Of a stretch of DNA of 64,000 bases, positions 18,669 to 25,587 are shown piece by piece. Under the pieces are notes generated by a model that did no database searches, was not told the origin of the DNA, and saw only the letters and a program-made list of their open reading frames with translations. How positions within the stretch are numbered: position 1 is the first letter of the stretch; every line of letters begins with the position of its first letter. This DNA comes from Fodinibacter sp963833495 (GTDB taxonomy: Bacteria > Actinomycetota > Actinomycetes > Actinomycetales > Dermatophilaceae). Location: assembly GCA_963833495.1 (NCBI GenBank), contig CAWHYJ010000016.1:213778-277777 (forward strand), read 5' to 3'. Made by a program: the position numbers and the translations under genes.

Positions 18669-19481
18669 GTGCCGACGCCGATCACGGACCCCGCCGACCC
18701 GCGGCTGACCGACTTCGTCGGGCTCACCGACGTGGCCCTGCGCCGGCGCACCGAGCCGGAGCGCGGCCTGTACATCGCCGAGTCGGAGAAGGTGATCCGG
18801 CGGGCGCTGGCAGCCGGCCACCGGCCGCGGTCCTACCTGATGGCGGCGCGCTGGCTCACCGACCTGGCCGACCTCGTCGAGCGGGCGGAGGCGGACGGCA
18901 TCCCGGTCTACGTCGGCGAGCACGACGTCATCGAGTCACTCACCGGCTTCCACCTGCACCGGGGGGCACTGGCCGCGATGCAGCGGCCCGTGCTGCCTGC
19001 TCTGGAGGCCGTGCTGGCCGACGCCCGGCGGGTGCTCGTGCTCGAGGACGTGGTCGACCACACCAACGTGGGGGCGGTGTTCCGCAGCGCCGCGGCGCTC
19101 GGCGTGGATGCCGTGCTGGTCACCCCCCGCTGCGCCGACCCGCTGTACCGCCGCTCGATCCGGGTGTCGATGGGCACGGTGTTCCAGGTGCCGTGGACCC
19201 GCATCGACCCGTGGCCCGGGGGAGTGCAGCAGCTGCACGAGCTCGGCTTCGTCGTGGGGGCGCTGGCCCTGGCCGACGACTCGGTCGGCCTCGACGTGCT
19301 GGCCGCCGACCCACCGGAGCGGCTGGCACTGGTGCTCGGCACCGAGGGGGACGGGCTGTCTCGGCGCACGCTGGCGGCGGTCGACCTCACCGTGCGGATC
19401 CCGATGGCCGGGGGAGTGGACTCGCTCAACGTGGCGGCGGCCGGGGCCGTGGCGGCCTGGGCGCTGCGGGTGCGGGACTGA
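18669..19481 (+). CDS. TrmH/SpoU-family RNA methyltransferase
   Basis: A 270-residue SPOUT methyltransferase using S-adenosylmethionine to 2'-O-methylate tRNA or rRNA. An N-terminal substrate-binding domain (RGLYIAESEKVIRRALAAGH) precedes the SPOUT knot with motif 1 VVDHTNVGAVFRSAAALGVD, motif 2 LALVLGTEGDGLSRRTLAAV and motif 3 IPMAGGVDSLNVAAAGAVAA. Target nucleotide unknown. TAGCCT at 18656-18661 lies 7 nt before the GTG and overlaps the stop of the TSUP gene. Confidence 0.92.
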   Translation: MPTPITDPADPRLTDFVGLTDVALRRRTEPERGLYIAESEKVIRRALAAGHRPRSYLMAARWLTDLADLVERAEADGIPVYVGEHDVIESLTGFHLHRGALAAMQRPVLPALEAVLADARRVLVLEDVVDHTNVGAVFRSAAALGVDAVLVTPRCADPLYRRSIRVSMGTVFQVPWTRIDPWPGGVQQLHELGFVVGALALADDSVGLDVLAADPPERLALVLGTEGDGLSRRTLAAVDLTVRIPMAGGVDSLNVAAAGAVAAWALRVRD

Positions 19482-19489
19482 GGTCGACG

Positions 19490-20049
19490 TTGCGGATCGT
19501 GGTGTCGGGCACGCACGCCAGCGGCAAGAGCACGCTGGTGTCCGACCTGGCCACGGCACTCGGGTGCGCCCAGCTGCCGGACCCGTACGAGCTGGTCGAC
19601 GACGACCTCGAGCCGGCCGGGCCGGAGTCCTTCGGGCAGCAGCTGGCGTTCGCCGCTGAACGCCTCGTCGAGCTGCCTGCCGGTGCCGACGTCGTGGCCG
19701 AGCGCGGCCCGCTCGACTTCCTCGCCTACCTGGCGGCCCTGGCCGACCTCGGTCGACTCCACCGTGAGCGCGGACGCCATCGCCGGGCTGCGCGTGGTCA
19801 CATCCGAGGCCATGAGCCCACGTCGACCTGCTCGTCGTGCTCCCGCTCGAGGTTCCCGACCTCATCCACGTGCCCGACGACGAGGACCCCGACCTGCGGG
19901 CCGCCATGGGTGCCCGACTGCTCGAGCTGGTCGACGACCCGGACCTGGTGCCGGTGACGACGACGGTCATCGAGGTGTCCGGCCGGCCCGAGCAGCGACT
20001 CGACCAGGCGGTCACCGCCGTCGCGGGGTCGTCAGGCCGGTACCCGTAG
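19490..20049 (+). CDS. small P-loop ATPase/kinase-like protein (two frameshifts)
   Basis: About 186 residues. It probably starts at TTG 19490 (MRIVVSGTHASGKSTLVSDL), with Walker A GTHASGKST at residues 7-15. After breaks near 19755 and 19815 it continues as DAIAGLRVVTSEAM and VVLPLEVPDLIHVPDDEDPD, ending GSSGRYP. The layout resembles small AAA-type ATPases or nucleoside-kinase-like proteins that phosphorylate a metabolite; no substrate can be named. It is 9 bp after the SpoU methyltransferase gene. GTG codons two and three triplets further on are alternative starts. Confidence 0.7.
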
Positions 20050-21315
20050 CTGGTCGGTGCGTGTCGTGCGGTTCAGTGCGGTCGATGCGAGCAGTGCCGC
20101 GCCGAGCGCCACCACGAGGATGCCGAGCGCCCAGGCGAGCCACTGCACCCAGGGGAACGGGACCAGCGGTCCCAGGGGGCCGAGCTCGGCGAACCGGTTG
20201 CCGATGCGTGGCCCGGTGAAGGCGACGGCCAGCCCGCCACCCAGCACGAGCCCGCCGAGCACGGCCGGCACCGCGGGAACCATGGTCTGCAGCACCAGGG
20301 CCCGGCGGAGCACGGCTCGAGGCACCCCGCCCGCAACGGCCGCGGCGTCGGCGCGACGCCGGCGGACCACGGCATCCGCCAGTGCCACGACCAGGCCGAG
20401 GGCGCACAGCCCGATGCCGACCCAGGTGGCCAGCCGGATGAGCTCGAACGACTGCGCGAAGAAGTCGTCCTCGAGCCACTGCTGCCCCAGGCTGAGCCGG
20501 TACTGCCGGCCCAGCCACGTCGAGGCACCGGCGACGAGCGCCGCCAGGCCCAGCAGCAGGGCCGGGCGGGTCGTGGGGCCCGGCTCGTCGGCGAGTCGGC
20601 GCAGCGCGAGCAGCAGGTCCGGTCGGCCAGTGCGCCCAGCAAGCCGTCCGCTCAGCCTGCCGGGGGCACGCTTGGGCGTCGGCCGCTCGTCCAGGAGAGC
20701 CACCGCTCGGGCTGCGGCCAGTGCCGCGGCCAGGGCCACGACGGCGATGGCGAGCAGCGCCGGCCACCACGCGGCCGTGACGACGTTCGGCACGAGGGGC
20801 AGGTCGGGGTTCAGGACGTAGGTGCCCGACGGCACCGCGCCGCCGTCTGGGGTGTCGATCGAACCCTGCAGGTACGAGCCCCGCGCGTTGAGCAGGCCGA
20901 GGCCGACCCCCAGCAGCACGGTGCCCACCACCGCCCCCACCAGCACCGGAGCCACGGTGTCGGCGATGGCGACCCGGCGCAGGTCGTCGGGCCCGGCGCC
21001 GGCGTCGCGCAGCTGGCGCATCCGTTCGCGCCGCTCGATCGAGCCCAGCTTCCAGGTCTGGCCGGTGAGGTGGAGCGCCGGCAGGGCCACGAGGAGGACG
21101 GCGAAGGCGGCACCACCGCGCGTGCCCGACTCGGCCACCACGCCGATCGACGCGTGGATCTCCGTGCCGAGCCGGGCGAGCAGCCCGAACGCCGTGCACA
21201 ACAGGGCGGCCGCGATGGCCGACGAGAGCATGCTCCCCCAGAACCGCAGCCTGTCGTTGGGGGTGCGCCGCCGGGCGATCCACCCGGCATCCGCCCAGCC
21301 GAGCGAGGCACTCAC
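20032..21315 (-). CDS. ABC transporter permease, FtsX-like
   Basis: A 427-residue integral membrane protein with membrane segments across its length (SSAIAAALLCTAFGLLARLG, VLVGAVVGTVLLGVGLGLL, LLAIAVVALAAALAAARAVA, and a C-terminal cluster ending WLAWALGILVVALGAALLAS). It resembles MacB/FtsX-type permeases, which move lipids, peptides or act mechanically. Its GTG start overlaps the ATPase stop (GTGA, 21312-21315), so the two form one transporter under the PadR regulator upstream. Its 3' end overlaps the convergent P-loop gene by 18 bases. Confidence 0.85.
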   Translation of the reverse strand: MSASLGWADAGWIARRRTPNDRLRFWGSMLSSAIAAALLCTAFGLLARLGTEIHASIGVVAESGTRGGAAFAVLLVALPALHLTGQTWKLGSIERRERMRQLRDAGAGPDDLRRVAIADTVAPVLVGAVVGTVLLGVGLGLLNARGSYLQGSIDTPDGGAVPSGTYVLNPDLPLVPNVVTAAWWPALLAIAVVALAAALAAARAVALLDERPTPKRAPGRLSGRLAGRTGRPDLLLALRRLADEPGPTTRPALLLGLAALVAGASTWLGRQYRLSLGQQWLEDDFFAQSFELIRLATWVGIGLCALGLVVALADAVVRRRRADAAAVAGGVPRAVLRRALVLQTMVPAVPAVLGGLVLGGGLAVAFTGPRIGNRFAELGPLGPLVPFPWVQWLAWALGILVVALGAALLASTALNRTTRTDQLRVPA

Positions 21316-22019
21316 CGCAGCACCTCGTCCGGGCTGTCGCCGCCCACCGCCGCCGGCTCGTCGACCCGACCGTCCCAGAGGTGCAGCTCGCGGTCGGCGT
21401 ACGCGGCCACCCGCGCGTCGTGCGTGACCATCACGACGGCGGCACCGGCATCGCGGGCGGCGGACACCAGCTCGCCAGCGACGAGGTCCGAGGCCACCGA
21501 GTCGAGCGACCCGGTCGGCTCGTCGGCGAGCACCACCTGCGGCGACCCGACCAGCGCCCGCGCGAGGGCCACCCGCTGGCGCTGCCCCCCGCTCATCCGC
21601 GCGGCCGTGGTCCGGGCGACCTCCGAGACGCCCAGGCGCTCGAGCCACTCGCGAGCCGGGCCGAGTGCCTCGGCCCGGCGCTTGCCCGAGAGCAGCAGAG
21701 GCAGCGCGACGTTCTCCTCGCCGGTGAGCTCCGGCACGAGGGTGCCGTACTGGAAGACGATGCCGACCGACTGGCGGCGCAGGACCGCACGGTGCTGCTC
21801 GCCGACCGCTCGCAGGTCGACACCGCCGAGGTGCACCGATCCCTCCCGGGGGACGAGGATGCCGGCCAGGCACAGCAGAAGAGTGGACTTGCCGGAGCCC
21901 GAGGGGCCGGTGACGGCCAGCACCTCGCCCTCGAGCACGTCGAGGTCGACGCCATGCAACGCGGGCGTCCCGTCGTAGTCGTGGACGACGCCGCGGCAGC
22001 TGAGCACCGGTGCGGTCAT
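21312..22019 (-). CDS. ABC transporter ATP-binding protein, LolD/MacB type
   Basis: A 235-residue ABC ATPase: Walker A GPSGSGKSTL near residue 36, signature MSGGQRQRVALARAL near 138, Walker B VVLADEPTGSLD, and switch histidine in VMVTHDARVA. The DEPTGSLD form is typical of the MacB/LolD/FtsE group. It sits between padR (ATGA overlap at 22016-22019) and the permease (GTGA overlap), so the three are one operon and PadR probably controls it. Confidence 0.92.
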   Translation of the reverse strand: MTAPVLSCRGVVHDYDGTPALHGVDLDVLEGEVLAVTGPSGSGKSTLLLCLAGILVPREGSVHLGGVDLRAVGEQHRAVLRRQSVGIVFQYGTLVPELTGEENVALPLLLSGKRRAEALGPAREWLERLGVSEVARTTAARMSGGQRQRVALARALVGSPQVVLADEPTGSLDSVASDLVAGELVSAARDAGAAVVMVTHDARVAAYADRELHLWDGRVDEPAAVGGDSPDEVLR

Positions 22020-22558
22020 GCGATCTCCCCCTCGAGGTCGTGGATCCGCCGGCGAGCCGAGTCGATCCAGTGCAGGTCGGCGTCCAGGTGCGCCAGGGTG
22101 AGGTCGGTCGCGAGGACCTCCTGGAGGGTCGTGCCCGGTCGGTGCTTCGCGGCGGTGAGCTCTCGCATCCGCTCGACGCGGGCGGCGCGCTCCCGCACCA
22201 GGTGCTCCACCGCGTGGTGGGTTCCCTCGGTGAGCAGTAACAGGGTGACCTTGGTCGCCACCGGGTTGGCGGTGCGCTCCGGGAGCGGTTCGACGGAGGC
22301 GAGCCATCTGGCGAGCTCTTCGCGCCCCGCCTCGGTGAGGCGGTAGGCCGTGCGGTCCGGGCCGTCGACCCGCTCACGGGCCGCCTCCTCCACGAAACCC
22401 TTGTCCTGCAGGCGGCCCAGCGCGGCGTAGACCTGCCCGAAGGCCAGCTCCTTGGCGGCTGGGAAGAGGGCGTCGTGCTCGCGTTTGAGGTCGTAGCCGT
22501 GCTGCTGCCCCCTCGCCAGCAGCCCCAGCACCACGTGTCCGGTCGTCACACCGGACAC
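22016..22558 (-). CDS. PadR family transcriptional regulator
   Basis: A 180-residue PadR protein. The N-terminal winged helix is clear (GHVVLGLLARGQQHGYDLKR, then FGQVYAALGRLQDKGFVEEA) and the C-terminal half is helical (PadR C-terminal dimerisation domain). It heads an ABC transporter operon and probably autoregulates it. A perfect dyad directly upstream of the GTG (22558-22576) is the likely operator. Because the dyad occupies the place of a ribosome binding site, either the transcript is leaderless or a later GTG at about 22547 is used. Confidence 0.9.
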   Translation of the reverse strand: MSGVTTGHVVLGLLARGQQHGYDLKREHDALFPAAKELAFGQVYAALGRLQDKGFVEEAARERVDGPDRTAYRLTEAGREELARWLASVEPLPERTANPVATKVTLLLLTEGTHHAVEHLVRERAARVERMRELTAAKHRPGTTLQEVLATDLTLAHLDADLHWIDSARRRIHDLEGEIA

Positions 22559-22576
22559 TATTCACCATGTGAATAG
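22558..22576. promoter_or_regulatory. 19-bp perfect dyad, probable PadR operator
   Basis: CTATTCACCATGTGAATAG is a perfect 8+3+8 inverted repeat abutting the padR start codon. It is AT-rich against a very GC-rich background, and PadR operators are commonly such dyads at their own promoter. Binding here would block transcription of padR and the downstream ABC genes. Confidence 0.65.
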
Positions 22577-22635
22577 AGATGTCACGCGGAAAGATCAGCT
22601 GAGCACACCTGAAGGGGCGTGGGTGTGGTGCGCTT

Positions 22636-23013
22636 CTAGCGGACGAGGCGGTCGAGGAGCCGCTCGACCTCGGCGGCCGGGTCGGCGACCGAGCCGCCGT
22701 GCACCGGACCCGGCTGCAGCACGGTCGAGCGCGGGGCACTGATCCAGCCGAACCGCTTGCCCTGCGTCGACAGGGTCGCGTCGACCTCGCTCGGCGGTCG
22801 TTCGCACATCGTGCAGACGGCCTCGAGCGCGGCCCTCAGCCCGTCGAGGTCGGCATCCGGCGCCACCGCCAGGATCCGCTCGTCGTCGAGGTGGTAGCCG
22901 CAGCGGAGCACCCCGGCCGACTGCGAGTGCACGACGACGCCCACGTTCAGGCACTCACCGCGGTCGACGCGCGGCACGTAGCGCAGCACGACGTACTGGT
23001 AGGGGTGGCTCAC
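22636..23013 (-). CDS. DUF3037 domain protein
   Basis: A 125-residue protein with the DUF3037 opening YVVLRYVPRVDRGECLNVGV. Its GTG start overlaps the stop of the HipA-like kinase gene by four bases (GTGA, 23010-23013), so the two products are made together. The family has no known biochemical function but is often encoded beside a HipA-like kinase; a partner or substrate role is inference. No membrane segment or signal is seen. Confidence 0.85.
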   Translation of the reverse strand: MSHPYQYVVLRYVPRVDRGECLNVGVVVHSQSAGVLRCGYHLDDERILAVAPDADLDGLRAALEAVCTMCERPPSEVDATLSTQGKRFGWISAPRSTVLQPGPVHGGSVADPAAEVERLLDRLVR

Positions 23014-23774
23014 GACGCACCTCCCGTCCAGGCAGCCGGGTGGGCGAGGCGGAGGGTGAGGTGCTCGACGTAGGCGGCGCGGGCGGCATCCGGGGTGGGC
23101 AGGCTGGCGGTGGGCTCGAGCCACTCGTCGGGCACCAGCGCGACGACCTCCTCGACGACGGCGTCGGTGACCAGGGGGGCGAGCCGCTCGTGGACCTGCG
23201 CCACCGGCTCGGCGACCCCTGCGAGCACGTGCCCGCTGGGGTCGAACGGCTGGTCGACGAAGCGGCGGACGTCGGGTGGCCGGCTGGGCCACGAGTGGTG
23301 GAACCACAGGGCGGCGCCGTGGTCGATGGCCCAGGTGCGGCCGTGCCAGACGAGCAGGTTCGGGTTGGCCCAGGTGCGGTCGACGTTGGCGGTGTAGGCG
23401 TCGAGCCACAGGATGGCGCCGGCCTCGTCCGCCGAGGGAGCGCGCGAGCCGTCGTAGCCGAACGAGCCGGGCAGGAAGTCGACCCCGAGGTTGCGCCCCG
23501 GGCTGGCGTTGAGCAGGTCCTGCACCTCCTCGTCGGCCTCGTAGCGCGCGATCGCCGAGGGCATGTCCACGACCGCGAGCCGGGGGGTGGGGATGGCGAG
23601 CCGTCGGGCCAGCTCGCCGACGAGCACCTCGGCCACCAGCACCTTGCGGCCCTGCCCGGCGCCGGTGAACTTCACGACGTAGGTGCCGAGGTCGTCGGCC
23701 TCGACCAGCCCCGGCAACGAGCCACCCTCGCGCAGGGGGAGGACGAAGCGCGTCGCGGTCACGGTCTCGAGCAC
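23010..23774 (-). CDS. HipA-like kinase domain protein
   Basis: A 254-residue protein resembling the kinase part of HipA. Visible elements are the N-terminal beta sheet with lysine YVVKFTGAGQGRKVLVAEVL, the catalytic-loop-like DAYTANVDRTWANPNLLVW near residue 125 (Asp and Asn as in HipA HxDxHxxN-type loops), and TWAIDHGAALWFHH, equivalent to the metal-binding segment. There is no HipB-like DNA-binding partner; a DUF3037 gene is coupled instead. The start is GTG 23774 with TAGCCT (23782-23787) 7 nt upstream. Substrate unknown. Confidence 0.8.
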   Translation of the reverse strand: MLETVTATRFVLPLREGGSLPGLVEADDLGTYVVKFTGAGQGRKVLVAEVLVGELARRLAIPTPRLAVVDMPSAIARYEADEEVQDLLNASPGRNLGVDFLPGSFGYDGSRAPSADEAGAILWLDAYTANVDRTWANPNLLVWHGRTWAIDHGAALWFHHSWPSRPPDVRRFVDQPFDPSGHVLAGVAEPVAQVHERLAPLVTDAVVEEVVALVPDEWLEPTASLPTPDAARAAYVEHLTLRLAHPAAWTGGAS

Positions 23775-23781
23775 GTCCGAC

Positions 23782-23805
23782 AGGCTACGGGAGTGCCAGT
23801 AGGGT
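23782..23805. promoter_or_regulatory. facing leaderless promoters of the HipA-like and Ser/Thr kinase genes
   Basis: TAGCCT (23782-23787, minus strand) lies 7 nt before the HipA-like GTG, and TAGGGT (23800-23805, plus strand) lies 7 nt before the Ser/Thr kinase ATG. The two start codons are 38 bp apart. Each gene's -35 region must overlap the other's coding start, so transcription of the two kinases is probably mutually exclusive or co-regulated. Confidence 0.45.
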
Positions 23806-23812
23806 TTCGGGG

Positions 23813-25309
23813 ATGAGCAGCGAGCAGCGACGACTGGGCGGTCGCTATGTCCTGGAGGCCCCCATCGGGCGCGGCGGCATGGGCGAGGTCTGGCGCGGCA
23901 CCGACACGGTGCTCGGCCGGCAGGTGGCGGTCAAGACCATCGACCTGCGCTCCCTGCGCGACGAGTCCGGCGCGGCCCGGTTCGAGCGCGAGGCGCGGGC
24001 GACTGCCGGCCTGAGCCACCCGAACGTCGTCACCGTGCACGACAGCGGCGTCGAGGGCGACACCGCCTACATCGTGATGGAGCTGCTGCCCGGGCCCAGT
24101 CTGGCCGACGAGCTCGCCGACGGTCCGCTCCCGGTCGACGAGGTGGTCGAGGTGGGCCGGCAGGTGGCCTCGGCGCTCGACGCCGCGCACGCTCGGGGCC
24201 TCGTGCACCGCGACATCAAGCCCGGCAACATCGCCTACGCCGCCGACGGGCGCATCCGCGTGCTCGACTTCGGCATCACCCAGCTCACCGAGCCGACCGG
24301 GTCCCAGGCGCTCACTGCCACGCACACCGTCATGGGCACGGCCGAGTACCTCGCCCCCGAGCAGGCGCTCGGCGGGCGGGTCGACGGGCGGGCCGACCTC
24401 TACGCCCTCGGCTGCGTGCTCTACGCCCTGCTCGCCGGGCAGCCGCCGTTCCGGGGCGCCACCCCCGTGGCCACGATGATGATGCACGCCAACGACCCGG
24501 TGCCCGATGTGCGCGAGCTCCGCCCCGACACCCCGGACTGGCTGGCCGACCTGGTGCACGGACTGCTCGCGAAGGATGCCGACGAGCGCCCCGCCGGAGC
24601 GGCCAGCGTGGCCGAGGCACTGTCGACCCGTTCGGCACTCGGCGGCGCGGCGACCACCGTGCTCCCCGCCGCCGCCGCTGCTGCGACCACCCAACGGCTG
24701 GATGCCGTGTCGCCCCCACCCGTGGTGCCCCCGCTGCCGCCGCGCGAGCCCGAGCGGCCCGGGGTGTCGCCGTGGGTGTGGGTGCTCGCCGTCGTGGCAG
24801 CTGTGGCCATCGGCCTGCTGCTGTGGAACTTGCTGCGCGACAACGGTGCCGATCCGGCCAGCACCCCGAGCTCGACCCCGAGCTCGACCCCGAGCACGTC
24901 GCAGCCGGCCGAGACCACGTCGGCGCCGCCCACCACGAAGCCTCCGACGCCCACGCCCACCCCCACCGCGACGCCGACCCCCACGCCGACGCCGAGCCCC
25001 TCGGCCACGGCCGACCTGGCCGCCCCGGTCGAGGCTGCCCTGTCGGCCTTCTCGGACGAGGTCGGCGTGCTGGTGCGCGACGGGACCCTCGACCAGAAGG
25101 CCACCAAGAACCTCGACGACGGGATCCGCAATGTGCGCAGGGCGCTGCGCGACGGTGACCCACGGAAGGTGTCGCAGGAGTCCGACAAGCTGGTCCAGGA
25201 CTACGACAAGGGCGTCCAGGACGGGTCGATCACGCCTGATGCGGCCACGGCCCTCGACCCGCTGCTGGCCGACCTCACCGACGCCGTGAATGCGTACGCC
25301 GCAGGCTGA
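23813..25309 (+). CDS. serine/threonine protein kinase, PknB-like, single membrane pass
   Basis: A 498-residue receptor-type kinase. The N-terminal kinase domain has GRGGMGEVWRG (residues 18-28), catalytic lysine in VAVKTIDL, HRDIKPGNIAYA near 134, DFG in VLDFGITQ and the APE-like EYLAPEQAL. A membrane segment WVWVLAVVAAVAIGLLLWNL lies near residue 322. Outside the cell follow a Ser/Thr/Pro-rich stalk built of short repeats (TPSSTPSSTPS, TPTPTPTATPTPTPTPSPS) and a helical region of about 100 residues without PASTA repeats. The ligand is unknown. TAGGGT at 23800-23805 precedes the ATG by 7 nt. Confidence 0.93.
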   Translation: MSSEQRRLGGRYVLEAPIGRGGMGEVWRGTDTVLGRQVAVKTIDLRSLRDESGAARFEREARATAGLSHPNVVTVHDSGVEGDTAYIVMELLPGPSLADELADGPLPVDEVVEVGRQVASALDAAHARGLVHRDIKPGNIAYAADGRIRVLDFGITQLTEPTGSQALTATHTVMGTAEYLAPEQALGGRVDGRADLYALGCVLYALLAGQPPFRGATPVATMMMHANDPVPDVRELRPDTPDWLADLVHGLLAKDADERPAGAASVAEALSTRSALGGAATTVLPAAAAAATTQRLDAVSPPPVVPPLPPREPERPGVSPWVWVLAVVAAVAIGLLLWNLLRDNGADPASTPSSTPSSTPSTSQPAETTSAPPTTKPPTPTPTPTATPTPTPTPSPSATADLAAPVEAALSAFSDEVGVLVRDGTLDQKATKNLDDGIRNVRRALRDGDPRKVSQESDKLVQDYDKGVQDGSITPDAATALDPLLADLTDAVNAYAAG

Positions 25310-25369
25310 CGACCTCCGCGCGAGAGGCGACGTGCTCGTGTCTCGCTCGACATCCGTTGCCGAGTCCCT

Positions 25370-25580
25370 ACCGTTTGACAGTCGGTCGACCCTGCACCAA
25401 GGTCTTCAACGCCTCCGACCAGCCGACCACCCAACGGGTGCCGGGAACGGCGCGAGCGGGTACCGGCTCCGCCCGGTGCAGGCCGATGGCTCCTACCCGG
25501 TGGTGCGAGCTGCCGACTACGACCGCAGGACAGGCGAGTTCACCGTGCCGGCCCGCACCATCGCCGTCTTCGAGCACTGA
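25370..25580 (+). pseudogene. remnant of a pullulanase-type alpha-1,6-glucosidase C-terminus
   Basis: The frames here read VFNASDQPTTQRVPG and then, one frame over, GYRLRPVQADGSYPVVRAAD and GEFTVPARTIAVFEH before TGA. This matches the C-terminal beta domain of pullulanase-type glucosidases, ending in the characteristic FTVPARTxAVF. No catalytic domain is found upstream: the kinase gene ends at 25309. Only about 70 codons in two frames remain, so it is a decayed fragment, most simply left by a deletion that joined the kinase gene to this tail. It lies directly against the PPi-PEPCK stop. Confidence 0.7.
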
Positions 25581-25587
25581 CCTGGAA

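Noticed and set aside
24860..25015. Tandem repeats in the Ser/Thr kinase gene as a CRISPR or satellite
   Set aside because: The short repeats (agctcgaccccg, cccacgccc) encode the Ser/Thr/Pro stalk in frame; they lack spacers and are ordinary low-complexity coding sequence.
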